Below, one piece after another: positions 43,103 through 52,788 of a stretch of 64,000 nucleotides of DNA. Under the pieces are notes generated by a model, which did not search any database, was not told the DNA's origin, and was given only the letters and a program-made list of their open reading frames with translations. This DNA is from Paludibacteraceae bacterium (GTDB lineage: Bacteria; Bacteroidota; Bacteroidia; Bacteroidales; Paludibacteraceae): NCBI GenBank assembly GCA_017527495.1, contig JAFXPY010000033.1, positions 1 through 64,000 of the forward strand, in the 5' to 3' direction. The position numbers and the translations under genes were made by a program. Every line of letters starts with the position of its first letter. The stretch's first letter is position 1.

Positions 43103-44830
43103 CTATTTGGTTGAAAGTTTAATATCTTTAATATGTAGTTGAATGGATATTGTGCCTCTAAACTCGTTTTTTTCTAATGTGTAACAAATATCCACTTTTT
43201 CACCACGACTCAGAGGTTCGTAAAATTCCTTTTGATTGAAAGCAATGCCAATCATACGTGAATTAATAGTGCCGTCGCTTACTTCCAATCTTAGGTGTTC
43301 TTGATTTTGACCAACAAGTCTTGTCCCCGCCACATTATAGACACCTCTTGTTATGAATACAGGCTGTGGATTGTCTTGCCCGTATGGTTCGAGTGATTGA
43401 ATTATATTGAAGAAATCTCTTGTAATATCTGCAAACGATATTTCTTCATCATATTCAATAAGAGGTGTTTTTTGTTCCTGTGTTATAGTTTGAGCCACAA
43501 TATGTTCAAAATCTTGCTTGAATTTTTTCAAATTTTCCGATTTCAACGTAAGTCCGGCTGCAAAGTCATGTCCTCCAAATGATTCTAAATCGTCTGCACA
43601 AGCTTTTATTGCCGAGTACAAATCAAAATCAGACACAGAGCGTGCTGAACCGCTTATCAGTCCGTTGGAATCGGTTAAAACGATAGTAGGTTTATAGTGT
43701 TTTTCGATAATTCTTGAGGCGACAATACCCACCACGCCTTTCGCCCAATTTGGAGAGTAAACGACATTTGCAGCTTTGGTCGGTGTTGTTGGATCTAAGT
43801 CCAGTTGTGCAAGTGCTTGTTCTGTCGTTTGTCGGTCTAAATCTCTGCGTTGCTTATTGAGGCTTTCTATGATATCGCAGTGTTTCTTTGCCTCTGTTTT
43901 ATCTGATGAAATCAGTAATTTCACTGCTTCATCTGCAGTGTCTATCCTTCCGGAAGCATTAATGCGCGGCCCTATTTTATAGACTAAATCGCTAATGGTT
44001 ATTTTTCCTATTGTCAGTTCGCAACTTTCCAACATTGCGGCAACACCAATACTCGGTTCTGTATTTATTCTTTGAAGTCCCATTTGAATGAGCAGACGAT
44101 TTTCTCCGGTGAGCGGAACAATATCAGATGCAATGCTCATGGCTAACACGTCTAAAAGCGGTAGTAGTGTTTCTTGTGGGAAGTCATTTTTGATGGCAAA
44201 GGCTTGCATGAACTTAAATCCGACGCCGCAACCTGATAGCTCATTGTAAGGGTAGGTGTTATCTTCTCTTTTCGCGTCTAACACGGCTATTGCATTTGGT
44301 AATGAGTCGCCGGGGTTATGGTGGTCGCACACGATGAAATCAATTGATTTGATGTTGCCATAGTCGATTGCCTCAAAGTCTTTAATTCCGCAGTCTAAAG
44401 CAATTACTAATGTGCATTTCTTTTCAAAAGCAAAGTCAACGCCTTGTATGGAAATGCCATAACCCTCTGTGTCACGGTCGGGGACATAGAAAAATAATTT
44501 ATTGTAGTATTTCGATAAATAGCGATACACAAGAGCAACAGAGGTGGTGCCGTCAACATCATAATCTCCGTAAATCAATATGTTTTCTTGCGAAGTTATT
44601 GCTTTGTTGAGACGCTCAACAGCTTTGTCCATATCTTTGTAAAGAAACGGATCGTGCAAAGAAGATTGTTTGGGCTGCAAAAAAGAATTTATTTCGTCTT
44701 GGGTTGTTAGGTTGCGTTCAACATATAATTTTGCGAGCAAAGGACTAATCAACAAGTTTTTTACCAAATCTTGCTGAATGATTATCTGCCTGTCAGTCAG
44801 GACTTTCTTTTTCCAAATCCAATTACTCAT
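43103..44830 (-). CDS. recJ: Single-stranded-DNA-specific exonuclease RecJ
   Basis: A 575-residue DHH-family 5'-3' exonuclease. Motif I '[22 protein letters not shown]', motif II 'VIALDCGIK', motif III '[17 protein letters not shown]', and DHHA1 '[35 protein letters not shown]' are all present, followed by an OB fold. It acts in recombination and mismatch repair. Its promoter (44852-44883) is on the minus strand, and it heads the five-gene unit. Confidence 0.95.
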   Translation of the reverse strand: MSNWIWKKKVLTDRQIIIQQDLVKNLLISPLLAKLYVERNLTTQDEINSFLQPKQSSLHDPFLYKDMDKAVERLNKAITSQENILIYGDYDVDGTTSVALVYRYLSKYYNKLFFYVPDRDTEGYGISIQGVDFAFEKKCTLVIALDCGIKDFEAIDYGNIKSIDFIVCDHHNPGDSLPNAIAVLDAKREDNTYPYNELSGCGVGFKFMQAFAIKNDFPQETLLPLLDVLAMSIASDIVPLTGENRLLIQMGLQRINTEPSIGVAAMLESCELTIGKITISDLVYKIGPRINASGRIDTADEAVKLLISSDKTEAKKHCDIIESLNKQRRDLDRQTTEQALAQLDLDPTTPTKAANVVYSPNWAKGVVGIVASRIIEKHYKPTIVLTDSNGLISGSARSVSDFDLYSAIKACADDLESFGGHDFAAGLTLKSENLKKFKQDFEHIVAQTITQEQKTPLIEYDEEISFADITRDFFNIIQSLEPYGQDNPQPVFITRGVYNVAGTRLVGQNQEHLRLEVSDGTINSRMIGIAFNQKEFYEPLSRGEKVDICYTLEKNEFRGTISIQLHIKDIKLSTK

Positions 44831-44851
44831 AGTTTCATTTTACTTACTCTG

Positions 44852-44883
44852 CAAAGATAATCTTTTTTGTTAACATTTGCAAA
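44852..44883 (-). promoter_or_regulatory. Promoter of the recJ operon
   Basis: The minus-strand -33 TTTG (44880-44883) and -7 TATCTTTG (44852-44859) are 20 bases apart, 22 bases before the recJ start. Confidence 0.7.
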
Positions 44884-44964
44884 TTATATTTTCAAATCGT
44901 CAATAATTCATAGCAGAAAGATGAAATTTCCGGTGATTTTAATGTTGGTTTAGAAAAAAATGCT

Positions 44965-44972
44965 TAATTTTG
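44965..44972 (+). promoter_or_regulatory. -7 box of the DUF5063 operon
   Basis: TAATTTTG on the plus strand, divergent from recJ. The -33 region is weak (TTGG at about 44945). The start codon lies 112 bases away, leaving a long leader. Confidence 0.5.
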
Positions 44973-45084
44973 TATCGGAATTGCATGCCGAATTTTGCTA
45001 TTTGAAATTTAGGCAGAATAAGCAACTCACTTGCTAAAATCCAATTTAAATTTTTGTTTTTGAAATTTTAATAGTAGTATAATT

Positions 45085-45618
45085 GTGCAAAAGGGAAATT
45101 TTGTTTATAGTCAAGAAGTTATAGATGAAGTAACTATAGCAGTTCAAGTTTGTAAGATGCTTGAGAATCTTGTTGGTATGGAAAAGGCGGATTTTGTGGG
45201 GAAAATGATCAAACTATTGCCAATGTTGTATGTAAAAACGTTGATGCTTTCAGCTGACGATTCAGAGACAGACATGTATCTTCAAACATTTGTAAATGAA
45301 GATGACTATTCTTATGTTGAATCCGGTGTCGCTGAGTTGCTTGGTGCGGATAATGCATATTTGGAAGTTTTTGTTGACGGAATGCGTTATTCAGATACGC
45401 CAATAACATCTTTTATTTCTGAGAATCTTGCGGATGTATATCAGGAGTTGAAAGATATGTTAGGCAATTTTCAAACAGAAAATGAAGAAGTTATGCTTTC
45501 AGCTCTGTGTGCAATGAAAGCAAGCTTTGTCGAGCATTGGGGACAGAAACTGCTCAACACTTTAAGAGCTTTGCACTCTATATATTTCAACCCCGATGAA
45601 AACGACGATAATTTGTGA
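45085..45618 (+). CDS. DUF5063 domain protein
   Basis: A 177-residue acidic protein with GTG start. It is mostly helical and matches the DUF5063 pattern in Bacteroidetes ('FVGKMIKLLPMLYVKTLMLSADDSE', 'VSEG/VESGVAELLGADNAYLEVFVDGMRYSDTPITSFISENLADVYQELKDMLGNF'). The function is unknown. It lies 7 bases before the DEDD exonuclease and probably shares its promoter. GTG is the only suitable start, since the first internal ATG (45142) would drop 19 conserved residues. Confidence 0.8.
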   Translation: MQKGNFVYSQEVIDEVTIAVQVCKMLENLVGMEKADFVGKMIKLLPMLYVKTLMLSADDSETDMYLQTFVNEDDYSYVESGVAELLGADNAYLEVFVDGMRYSDTPITSFISENLADVYQELKDMLGNFQTENEEVMLSALCAMKASFVEHWGQKLLNTLRALHSIYFNPDENDDNL

Positions 45619-45625
45619 TTAATAC

Positions 45626-46312
45626 ATGGCACCGCAATTCAAAAATAGAGTGACAAAGGAGGAAATTTCCTTGATGCCCAAAGTGTCATTTCAAGGAGAG
45701 ATAGTTGTTGTGTCGAAAAAAGAACAAATTGAGTCATGTGCTAAGTTCCTTTCAGCTCAACCCGTTTTAGGTGTTGACACAGAAACTCGTCCGGCATTTA
45801 CTCAGGGTGTTCATTATCCTACTTCATTATTGCAAATCAGCTCATTGAAAAGGTGTTATTTAATACAATTAAATAAAGTTGGTTTGCCTAAACCGATAGC
45901 GGACATATTTGAAAATCCATCTATAATCAAGGTTGGACTCGCCTTTACTGACGATTTGCGTGGTTTGCAAAGAATACGACCATTTACTCCAAATAATTGT
46001 GTTGACATACAATCTATTGTCAATCAGTATGGTATTTTAGACCTTGGTTTGCAAAAAATATATGCAATAATCTTTGGTCAGCGAATATCAAAAACGCAAC
46101 GTCTGACCAATTGGGATAAGTCAGAACTTTCAGATTTGCAACAATCTTATGCAGCAACAGATGCATGGGCGACGCTATGTATATATAATGCGCTCAAGAG
46201 TGCAATTCCACTTTCGCAAAAGGAGGTTGAAGAACTTGTTGAGGCAGATAGATTGCAGCATCTTTTGCAGCAGCAAAATGCAGAAACAGAAGAACACGAA
46301 ACAAAAGAATAA
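45626..46312 (+). CDS. DEDDy 3'-5' exonuclease (RNase D-like)
   Basis: A 228-residue exonuclease domain protein. Exo I 'LGVDTETRP' (DxE), Exo II 'IIKVGLAFTDDLRGL' (D), Exo III 'QQSYAATDAWATLCIYNAL' (Y...D). There is no HRDC domain, so it is a stand-alone DEDDy exonuclease rather than full RNase D. It probably trims RNA or short DNA ends. It lies between DUF5063 and the methyltransferase, 7 and 5 bases away, so it is in an operon. Confidence 0.87.
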   Translation: MAPQFKNRVTKEEISLMPKVSFQGEIVVVSKKEQIESCAKFLSAQPVLGVDTETRPAFTQGVHYPTSLLQISSLKRCYLIQLNKVGLPKPIADIFENPSIIKVGLAFTDDLRGLQRIRPFTPNNCVDIQSIVNQYGILDLGLQKIYAIIFGQRISKTQRLTNWDKSELSDLQQSYAATDAWATLCIYNALKSAIPLSQKEVEELVEADRLQHLLQQQNAETEEHETKE

Positions 46313-46317
46313 AAGCG

Positions 46318-47499
46318 ATGAAATCGGTAATTCTTAAACCTCACAAAGAAGAGTCTCTATTGCGTTTTCACCCATGGGCCTTTTCCGGAGCGATAGCTCG
46401 TTTTGATGAAGAACCTGAGGAAGGTGAACTCGTTGTTGTTCGTGATTGTAAAAATCACGTCTTAGGTGTCGGACACTATCAAATAGGTTCTATTGCTGTA
46501 CGAATACTCGAATTTGGTGTTGAAACATTGTCTGAAAATTTTTGGCGTGATAGGTTGCAAAAAAGTTATGTTCTCCGAAAATCTTTAGGACTTGTCTCAA
46601 CCGAAAACAATGCTTACCGATTAGTCCATGGTGAAGGCGATTTCTTGCCAGGTCTTGTTGTTGATATATACGGAGAGACAGCAGTCGTTCAAGCTCATTC
46701 GGTTGGAATGCACTATTGCAGGACCATGATTGCCGAAGAATTGATTAATGTAGTAGAAGGGCTGAAAAATGTTTACTACAAATCTGAGACGACATTGCCG
46801 TTCAAGGCTCCAATTCCGGAACACGATCGTCAAGATTGCTATTTGATTGGTGAAAGTTCAACATATATAGCCAAGGAGAATGGTCTCAAATTTTATATAG
46901 ATTGGCTTCGTGGTCAGAAAACAGGTTTTTTCCTTGATCAGAGAGAGAATCGCTCTTTATTGGAGAAATATGCCGGTGGCAGAAAAGTACTCAATATGTT
47001 TTGCTACACAGGAGGTTTTTCTGTTTATGCAATGCGCGGTGGTGCTCGTCGGGTCGTTTCTGTTGATAGCAGTGCCAAGGCCGTAGAAATAGTGGATAAG
47101 AACGTATCACTTAATTTTGAAGATGTGTCAAGACACCAGTCGGTAACTGAAGATGCGTTTCGATATCTCGACAATATGGAAGATGATTTTGATTTGATTA
47201 TACTTGATCCTCCGGCATTTGCCAAGCATCGTGATGCTATTCGTAATGCATTGCAAGGTTATACCCGTTTGAATGCAAAAGCGTTTGCAAAAATCAAAAG
47301 CGGAGGTATATTATTTACTTTTAGTTGCTCGCAAGCAATCGATAAAGAAATGTTCAGATTGGCCGTTTTCACCGCTGCTGCCCAAGCTAAAAGAAAAGTC
47401 AGAATACTTCACCAATTGACTCAACCGATTGACCATCCAATCAACATATATCATCCCGAAGGAGAATATCTTAAAGGGCTTGTTTTATGGGTTGAGTAA
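46318..47499 (+). CDS. Class I SAM-dependent rRNA methyltransferase (RlmI-like)
   Basis: A 393-residue protein. It has an N-terminal PUA domain (about 1-80, 'HPWAFSGAIARFDEEPEEGELVVVRDCKNHVLGVGHYQ') and a middle linker. The Rossmann methyltransferase has 'RGQKTGFFLDQRENRSLLEKYAGGRKVLNMFCYTGGFSVYA' (SAM loop), 'DSSAKAVEIVDKNV', 'DLIILDPPAFAK' (catalytic DPPAF) and 'FSCSQAI'. It matches 23S rRNA m5C methyltransferases of the RlmI type, but the exact site is not determined here. It ends 20 bases before the tRNA-Cys promoter region. Confidence 0.88.
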   Translation: MKSVILKPHKEESLLRFHPWAFSGAIARFDEEPEEGELVVVRDCKNHVLGVGHYQIGSIAVRILEFGVETLSENFWRDRLQKSYVLRKSLGLVSTENNAYRLVHGEGDFLPGLVVDIYGETAVVQAHSVGMHYCRTMIAEELINVVEGLKNVYYKSETTLPFKAPIPEHDRQDCYLIGESSTYIAKENGLKFYIDWLRGQKTGFFLDQRENRSLLEKYAGGRKVLNMFCYTGGFSVYAMRGGARRVVSVDSSAKAVEIVDKNVSLNFEDVSRHQSVTEDAFRYLDNMEDDFDLIILDPPAFAKHRDAIRNALQGYTRLNAKAFAKIKSGGILFTFSCSQAIDKEMFRLAVFTAAAQAKRKVRILHQLTQPIDHPINIYHPEGEYLKGLVLWVE

Positions 47500-47518
47500 A
47501 AAAATAATTAAGAAAAAT

Positions 47519-47549
47519 TTTGTACTTTAAGAAAAAAGTATTAATTTTG
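47519..47549 (+). promoter_or_regulatory. Promoter of tRNA-Cys
   Basis: The -33 TTTG (47519-47522) and -7 TAATTTTG (47542-47549) are 19 bases apart. Confidence 0.7.
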
Positions 47550-47581
47550 CAGTCCCAATAGTAAATGGGTACAAATTTTAT

Positions 47582-47652
47582 GGTACTATGCCCGAGTGGT
47601 TAGGGATCGGTCTGCAAAACCGGGGACTCCGGTTCGAATCCGGATGGTACCT
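47582..47652 (+). tRNA. tRNA-Cys (anticodon GCA)
   Basis: The 71-base cloverleaf has acceptor GGTACTA pairing with TGGTACC, anticodon stem CGGT/ACCG and loop TCTGCAAA with anticodon GCA. The T-arm CCGG-TTCGAAT-CCGG is regular, and the discriminator is T, as expected for tRNA-Cys. CCA is not encoded. A terminator follows at 47664. Confidence 0.94.
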
Positions 47653-47663
47653 CACGAAACAAG

Positions 47664-47694
47664 AAAAGTCGTTAGGTGTCTAACGACTTTTTTG
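47664..47694 (+). terminator. Terminator after tRNA-Cys
   Basis: AAAAGTCGTTAG (47664-47675) and CTAACGACTTTT (47680-47691) form a perfect 12-bp stem with T-run. Confidence 0.85.
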
Positions 47695-47717
47695 GGTAAA
47701 AAAACACAACAAAGGCG

Positions 47718-48521
47718 ATGGTTCGATTTATTGGACACAATGATGTGAAATCTATTCTTGAACTTGCCATAGATTACTATCACACAGAAAACAATCCTGT
47801 AGCTAATTATTTTAGATTAGTACGGCGACATAAAGCTTGTGTGAGTGTAGATGAGCAAGGGCATATAGTGGGTTTTATTCTTTTGTGTCAAGCTGTTTTT
47901 CTGATTGATGAGGCAGAGCAATGTGATTGTTGGTTCGTTTTTAAAGAATATTGTAAAAATGGAGATACCAAAGATCTGCATTCTTTTGCTAAAACAAATA
48001 TTGCAGAGCCAATCATTTATGTTCCTTCACATTTTGCAGATTATGACAAAACGACGTATCATGAATTTGCTACAAGAAAGCTGTGTGTCTTAGAAAAGAG
48101 TGAGTGTGAGACTGCAAAATTGCCCTTTTCATCGTTGTCTGCTAAGCAATTGGTTACTTACCGAAAGAAAGTCATGAGTCAAAAAACTTTGTTGTGGGGA
48201 TATGATGTTGCACAGTTGCTTGTTGAGAGTTACAAACATAATAATATGATGCCGTATTTAATTGGTAGTGGCGAAAATAAGTGTCTGATTATTTGCAAAA
48301 AAGATAGTGAAATACTGACTATATATGAATTTCTTTCAGAAAAAAATGTTGCGCAGGCGGTAATGAAAGTTGCAGATGCCGTCATGGCTTATTTTGGAGT
48401 GGAGAAAGCATTATTTTATTTGCATAGTAATACTCAATTAGATGCCTCTGTGCAGCAATATGCTTTTGTAAATACGAATATGATACCATTTTCAACAGAC
48501 AATTATGTCTTTATTGAATAA
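47718..48521 (+). CDS. Hypothetical protein, family not recognised
   Basis: A 267-residue soluble protein with no signal or membrane segment, rich in Cys (10), Tyr and Phe. It has 'EQGHIVGFILLCQ' and later 'CLIICKKDSEILTIYEFLSEKNVAQAVMKVADAVMAYFG', which resemble the beta4-alpha3 layout of GNAT acyltransferases, so a double GNAT fold is possible. No catalytic motif is clear. It begins 66 bases after tRNA-Cys, behind a terminator, and ends 6 bases before sufB, so it probably shares transcription with sufB. No promoter box was found. Confidence 0.6.
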   Translation: MVRFIGHNDVKSILELAIDYYHTENNPVANYFRLVRRHKACVSVDEQGHIVGFILLCQAVFLIDEAEQCDCWFVFKEYCKNGDTKDLHSFAKTNIAEPIIYVPSHFADYDKTTYHEFATRKLCVLEKSECETAKLPFSSLSAKQLVTYRKKVMSQKTLLWGYDVAQLLVESYKHNNMMPYLIGSGENKCLIICKKDSEILTIYEFLSEKNVAQAVMKVADAVMAYFGVEKALFYLHSNTQLDASVQQYAFVNTNMIPFSTDNYVFIE

Positions 48522-48527
48522 ATTTAA

Positions 48528-49955
48528 ATGAATAGTATAGAACAATTTACCAGCGAAGAGTATAAGTATGGCTTTCATACTGATATTGAGACAGAAATCA
48601 TACCTCAGGGACTAAATGAAGAAGTTGTTCGTTTGATTTCAGAGAAAAAAGGTGAGCCTGAATGGTTGCTTGATTTTCGTCTAAAAGCATATCGAAAATG
48701 GCAGTCAATGCCCATGCCTAAGTGGGCTCATTTAGATATTCCTGAAATTGATTTTCAGTCTATATCTTACTTTGCTGCACCTAAGAAAAACGCCGATTCC
48801 AACGGTGAAATAGACCCTGAACTTGTGAAAACATTTGACAAATTGGGTATTCCACTTGAAGAACGGAAAGCACTTTCCGGTATGGCAGTTGATGCTGTGA
48901 TGGATAGTACAAGTGTGAAAACGACTTTTCGCGATAATCTTGCTCAGTTAGGCATTATATTTTGTTCAATATCTGAGGCTGTGCAGCAACATCCTGATTT
49001 GGTTCAAAAATATTTAGGCAGCGTAGTTCCATCTGCTGACAATTTCTATGCGGCATTGAATAGTGCCGTTTTTTCCGATGGGTCGTTCGTGTATATTCCT
49101 AAAGGCGTCCGTTGTCCGATGGAATTGTCAACTTATTTCCGTATCAATGCGGCCAAGACAGGTCAGTTTGAACGCACACTTATTGTTGCGGACGAAGGTG
49201 CATACGTATCGTATCTTGAGGGTTGTACGGCTCCAATGCGTGATGAGAATCAGCTTCATGCTGCTATAGTTGAAATTGTGGTGATGAAAGATGCCGAAGT
49301 GAAATATTCAACAGTACAGAATTGGTATCCGGGCGACAAAAATGGTAAGGGCGGAATTTACAATTTCGTGACAAAGCGTGGAATCTGCAAAGGAGAAAAT
49401 GCTCGATTGAGTTGGACACAAGTAGAAACGGGCAGTGCAATAACATGGAAATATCCTTCGTGTGTGTTGCAAGGCGACAATTCGTCGGCTGAATTTTATT
49501 CCGTTGCGGTAACCAACAATTTCCAACAGGCCGATACCGGCACTAAAATGATACACCTTGGAAGTAATACAAGAAGCAGAATTATATCTAAAGGTATTTC
49601 AGCAGGTCGAAGTCAAAACAGTTACAGAGGTTTGGTTAGAGTGGCACCAAATGCCAATAATGTGCGCAACTATTCGCAGTGTGATTCTTTGCTCCTTGGA
49701 GACACGTGCGGTGCCCATACCTTTCCAAATATGCAGATTGACAATCCTACTGCAATCGTTGAGCACGAGGCGACAACATCAAAGATTTCGGAGGATCAGT
49801 TGTTCTATTGTCAGCAACGTGGCATCAACACAGAAGATGCCGTGGGACTGATAATCAATGGTTATGCCAAAGAAGTGATAGACAAATTGCCAATGGAGTT
49901 TGCTGTTGAGGCTCAAAAACTTTTGCAAGTAAGTCTTGAAGGTAGTGTAGGGTGA
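48528..49955 (+). CDS. sufB: Fe-S cluster assembly scaffold SufB
   Basis: A 475-residue SufB: '[44 protein letters not shown]', '[20 protein letters not shown]', '[26 protein letters not shown]', '[21 protein letters not shown]' and '[21 protein letters not shown]'. The conserved C in GCTAP and the C-terminal Cys are present. SufB normally works in a SufBC2D complex, and its genes usually follow in the order sufB-sufC-sufD. Here the next gene is DUF2007, then efp; neither sufC nor sufD is in the window. Confidence 0.96.
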   Translation: MNSIEQFTSEEYKYGFHTDIETEIIPQGLNEEVVRLISEKKGEPEWLLDFRLKAYRKWQSMPMPKWAHLDIPEIDFQSISYFAAPKKNADSNGEIDPELVKTFDKLGIPLEERKALSGMAVDAVMDSTSVKTTFRDNLAQLGIIFCSISEAVQQHPDLVQKYLGSVVPSADNFYAALNSAVFSDGSFVYIPKGVRCPMELSTYFRINAAKTGQFERTLIVADEGAYVSYLEGCTAPMRDENQLHAAIVEIVVMKDAEVKYSTVQNWYPGDKNGKGGIYNFVTKRGICKGENARLSWTQVETGSAITWKYPSCVLQGDNSSAEFYSVAVTNNFQQADTGTKMIHLGSNTRSRIISKGISAGRSQNSYRGLVRVAPNANNVRNYSQCDSLLLGDTCGAHTFPNMQIDNPTAIVEHEATTSKISEDQLFYCQQRGINTEDAVGLIINGYAKEVIDKLPMEFAVEAQKLLQVSLEGSVG

Positions 49956-50179
49956 TGGAAACGGATAATTCTAAAATAGTTGTAGTCGAGCAATACTCAA
50001 CGCTCTATGAGGCTCAAATGGCGCTTGACTTGTTGCAGCAAAATGAAATTAAGTGTTTTTTAAGCAACGAGATAGGTTCTCAACTTTATCCTATGTTTGG
50101 GAGTTCGGCGTCAGGCATTAGATTGCATGTTTTTGAACAAGATGTATTCCGAGCGCAGGCACTTCTCACCAAATTTTGA
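49955..50179 (+). CDS. DUF2007 (putative signal-transducing) protein
   Basis: A 74-residue protein from ATG 49955-49957, which overlaps the sufB stop TGA by one base (TGATG). 'VVVEQYSTLYEAQMALDLLQQNEIKCFLSNEIGSQLYPMFGSSASGIRLHVFEQDVFRAQALL' matches the DUF2007 pattern of a small alpha/beta ferredoxin-like domain. No partner is known. It is probably translated with sufB. The efp promoter follows. Confidence 0.8.
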   Translation: METDNSKIVVVEQYSTLYEAQMALDLLQQNEIKCFLSNEIGSQLYPMFGSSASGIRLHVFEQDVFRAQALLTKF

Positions 50180-50197
50180 AAGAAAAATAGCCAATTA

Positions 50198-50230
50198 TTT
50201 GGTGTAAACGAGAAAAAAAGTGTATCTTTG
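50198..50230 (+). promoter_or_regulatory. Promoter of efp
   Basis: The -33 TTTG (50198-50201) and -7 TATCTTTG (50223-50230) are 21 bases apart. Confidence 0.75.
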
Positions 50231-50271
50231 CAAAAAGATTGAAAATTTAATATATTAATTTACAAAATTTT

Positions 50272-50835
50272 ATGATTAACTCTCAAGATGTAAAAAACGG
50301 CATGTGCATCAGAATGGACGGCCGACTCTATTTCGTGATTGAATTTTTGCACGTTAAACCGGGCAAAGGAAATACAATCATGCGTGTTAAAATGAAAGAT
50401 GTAGTTGACGGTCGTGTGCTCGAAAGACGCTTTAACATCGGTGAAAAACTTGAAGATGTACGCGTAGAACGCCGCCCATACCAATTCCTTTACAAAGAAG
50501 GTGAAGACTATATCTTTATGAACAACGAGACATACGAACAAATTCCTATTGCTCATGACCTAATCACAGGTGTAGATTTCTTGAAAGAAGGTTTCAACGT
50601 AGAAGTTGTTTCAGATGCGTCAACAGAGACAGTTCTTTTTGCTGAATTGCCTGTAAAAGTTGAATTGGAAATCACTTATACAGAGCCGGGTTTGAAGGGC
50701 GATACAGCCACCAATGCCACCAAGCCTGCTACGGTAGAGACAGGTGCTACTGTTCGTGTACCTTTGTTTATCAATCAAGGTGAAATAATTCGTGTTGACA
50801 CTCGTACCGGTGAGTACTGCGAACGAGTTAGATAA
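50272..50835 (+). CDS. efp: Elongation factor P
   Basis: A 187-residue three-domain EF-P that eases ribosome stalling at polyproline. The tip loop 'HVKPGKGN' has K32 at the usual modified position. 'FINQGEIIRVDTRTGEYCERVR' is the standard C-terminal OB region. No EpmA/YeiP-type modification gene lies nearby. An intrinsic terminator (50856-50892) separates it from recO. Confidence 0.96.
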   Translation: MINSQDVKNGMCIRMDGRLYFVIEFLHVKPGKGNTIMRVKMKDVVDGRVLERRFNIGEKLEDVRVERRPYQFLYKEGEDYIFMNNETYEQIPIAHDLITGVDFLKEGFNVEVVSDASTETVLFAELPVKVELEITYTEPGLKGDTATNATKPATVETGATVRVPLFINQGEIIRVDTRTGEYCERVR

Positions 50836-50855
50836 TCAATTCGAAAAACAAAATG

Positions 50856-50892
50856 GTCTGTACTGCTTTTGTCTGTACAGACTATTTTTTTT
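50856..50892 (+). terminator. Terminator of efp, ending at the recO start
   Basis: GTCTGTAC (50856-50863) and GTACAGAC (50875-50882) form an 8-bp stem, then TATTTTTTTT directly precedes the recO ATG. Some readthrough is needed for recO, or recO has its own promoter. Confidence 0.7.
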
Positions 50893-51609
50893 ATGCGTCA
50901 GAAAACTCAAGCCATAGTACTTCATCTCACTCCACACTCCGATTCTATGAGTGTGCTGAATCTTTATACTCGCGATTTTGGGCGTATTGACTATGCAGTT
51001 TATGGTCTAAGCGGAAAAAAAGGCAAGATGCGTCGAGCAATGTTCGAGCCTTTGTCGTTACTTGAGATAGATGTAAATCATCAACCCACCCAACAATTAC
51101 AACGTCTTGATGATGTCCGCTTATTGTCGGTTAATCATCAGATTGCGTTGGATATCAAGAAAAGGACAATATGTATGTTTATAGCCGAAATTCTCTATCG
51201 TGTACTTCGGCATCCTATGACAGACGAACAATTGTTTGATTTCCTTATGCTGAGTGTTGAAACTTTGGAATACACATCAGAACCAAAGAATTTTCATCTT
51301 TCTTTTTTGCTTCGTTTTACCCAATTTATTGGTTGTTATCCCAATTTTGATATCAGCGGCCAGTGGTTCGACCTCCGTTCCGGAGAGAAAACACCCACAA
51401 TACCTCTTCACCCTGATTTTTTAAATGCCGATGAAATCGGTGTGATTGAGCAAATAGCGCAGAGCGAAGACCTGACAGCTGCAGATGTTGAATTAAGTAG
51501 GCAGCAAAGAGCGAAAGCTTTGCAAAATATGCTTGCTTATTATTCCCTTCATGTGGCAAATATGCCGGAGCTCAAATCACTTGAAGTCCTTACTGCAATA
51601 TTCGACTAA
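50893..51609 (+). CDS. recO: DNA repair protein RecO
   Basis: A 238-residue RecO that loads RecA with RecR onto SSB-coated DNA. It has an N-terminal OB fold ('MRQKTQAIVLHLTPHSDSMSVLNLYTRDFGRIDYAVYGLSGKKGKMR') and a helical C-terminus. The zinc-finger cysteines of the E. coli-type C-terminus are reduced, as in Bacteroidetes. The start is ATG 50893; an in-frame TTG at 50869 lies inside the terminator. It is convergent with the GT87 gene, 9 bases away. Confidence 0.9.
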   Translation: MRQKTQAIVLHLTPHSDSMSVLNLYTRDFGRIDYAVYGLSGKKGKMRRAMFEPLSLLEIDVNHQPTQQLQRLDDVRLLSVNHQIALDIKKRTICMFIAEILYRVLRHPMTDEQLFDFLMLSVETLEYTSEPKNFHLSFLLRFTQFIGCYPNFDISGQWFDLRSGEKTPTIPLHPDFLNADEIGVIEQIAQSEDLTAADVELSRQQRAKALQNMLAYYSLHVANMPELKSLEVLTAIFD

Positions 51610-51618
51610 TGCAGTTTT

Positions 51619-52788
51619 TTAATTCGTTGAGTTGTCTATATTTTCCTTTTGAGAAATAGTCAGCTGAATCATTCTCACAAATGTTATGATAAATACATAA
51701 ATGTCAAGAGTGAGGATGTCGTGTGTGATATGGTAGATAATTCTTGGGCACAGAATGTCGCTTGGGAATATAGAGAAAAGGACAAGATTTGCCCAAAAGA
51801 GTATTTTGTCAATTAATGTAGGTTCGGGCATTGTGTAGTACACAATCAGAAATCCTGTCAGTGCGATGATATAAGTATGTATTTCCGAAGCGTCAGAGAA
51901 TAGAATTGTCCATGCCATAAGGATAGCCAATATGCGTGCACGGAATGTGAAGTCAGCCCATCTCTTGTTGTAAGCAAAAAACAGAACAATAAGTAGTGTC
52001 AGAGATAAGATTTGTATGATTCTTGTGTGTGGTACAAGCCATTGTGCAAAAGGTACAATATAGAAGAATGAGGTAAAAGTGGCGTCTGCCGCCGTGTTGT
52101 GTTGCATGAGAATATTCCACCATTGTTGGTAGGCGGTTGGCAGCCCGCTAAATCCGGTTACTATACTTGGCAGGATGAGCAATACGCATGCGCAAATGAT
52201 TGCATACATATAGTTTCTGATAGGTTTCTTATAGCAAAAGAGTAGAGCAAGTTCAAAAATGCCGTAAATCTTTGTTGTGGCAGAAATCATAATCATGAAA
52301 ACTGCCCAAAATGGTTTGTCTTTTTCCAAAAGAATAAAAGCAAAAAGATAGATATATGCTATAGTGATGTTGAATTGGAATGGGAAAACGCTTTCAAGCA
52401 AAATTGGAAGAAGATAGATAAACATTTTCAGTTTTGTAGAGGCAAATTTATCAGGCAGTTTCATTATAGCGAGGAAAAAGAGGCTATAATTCATGATGTT
52501 CCAAACGAATGCAGCTACTGATTTTGGCAGTAGGGCTAATGGGGCAAAGAGAATGGAGAATACCGGTGTGTAGAGAAAATATCTGCCGTGTTGATTGACA
52601 AAATCTTGTGTATAGGGGTTTACACCTTGCAAGAAAAGGCGTGTACTATCGTAGAACACTTGAAAATTCTCGGCTCTACCACGGAACACTTCTATTGCCG
52701 TGGCGGCAATAGCGATGGCAAGACCGAAAAAAAACACAAAAGTTGGATTTTGCCAAGTCGATCGGAATTTTTCTATTGCCTTATTCAT
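51619..52788 (-). CDS. GT87-family (DUF2029) polyprenyl-phosphate sugar transferase
   Basis: A 389-residue GT-C-type membrane protein with about ten hydrophobic helices. The start region 'VFFFGLAIAIAATAIEVFRG...FQVFYDSTRLFLQGVNPYTQDF' matches the GT87/DUF2029 pattern, in which an early acidic residue (D in VFYDSTR) serves catalysis, followed by 'GRYFLYTPVFSILFAPLALLP'. Such enzymes use polyprenyl-phosphate sugars on the outer face of the inner membrane. It is the last gene of the ychF-antiporter-GtrA/deacetylase-GtrB-GT87 run and overlaps GtrB by 8 bases. Confidence 0.85.
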   Translation of the reverse strand: MNKAIEKFRSTWQNPTFVFFFGLAIAIAATAIEVFRGRAENFQVFYDSTRLFLQGVNPYTQDFVNQHGRYFLYTPVFSILFAPLALLPKSVAAFVWNIMNYSLFFLAIMKLPDKFASTKLKMFIYLLPILLESVFPFQFNITIAYIYLFAFILLEKDKPFWAVFMIMISATTKIYGIFELALLFCYKKPIRNYMYAIICACVLLILPSIVTGFSGLPTAYQQWWNILMQHNTAADATFTSFFYIVPFAQWLVPHTRIIQILSLTLLIVLFFAYNKRWADFTFRARILAILMAWTILFSDASEIHTYIIALTGFLIVYYTMPEPTLIDKILFWANLVLFSIFPSDILCPRIIYHITHDILTLDIYVFIITFVRMIQLTISQKENIDNSTN

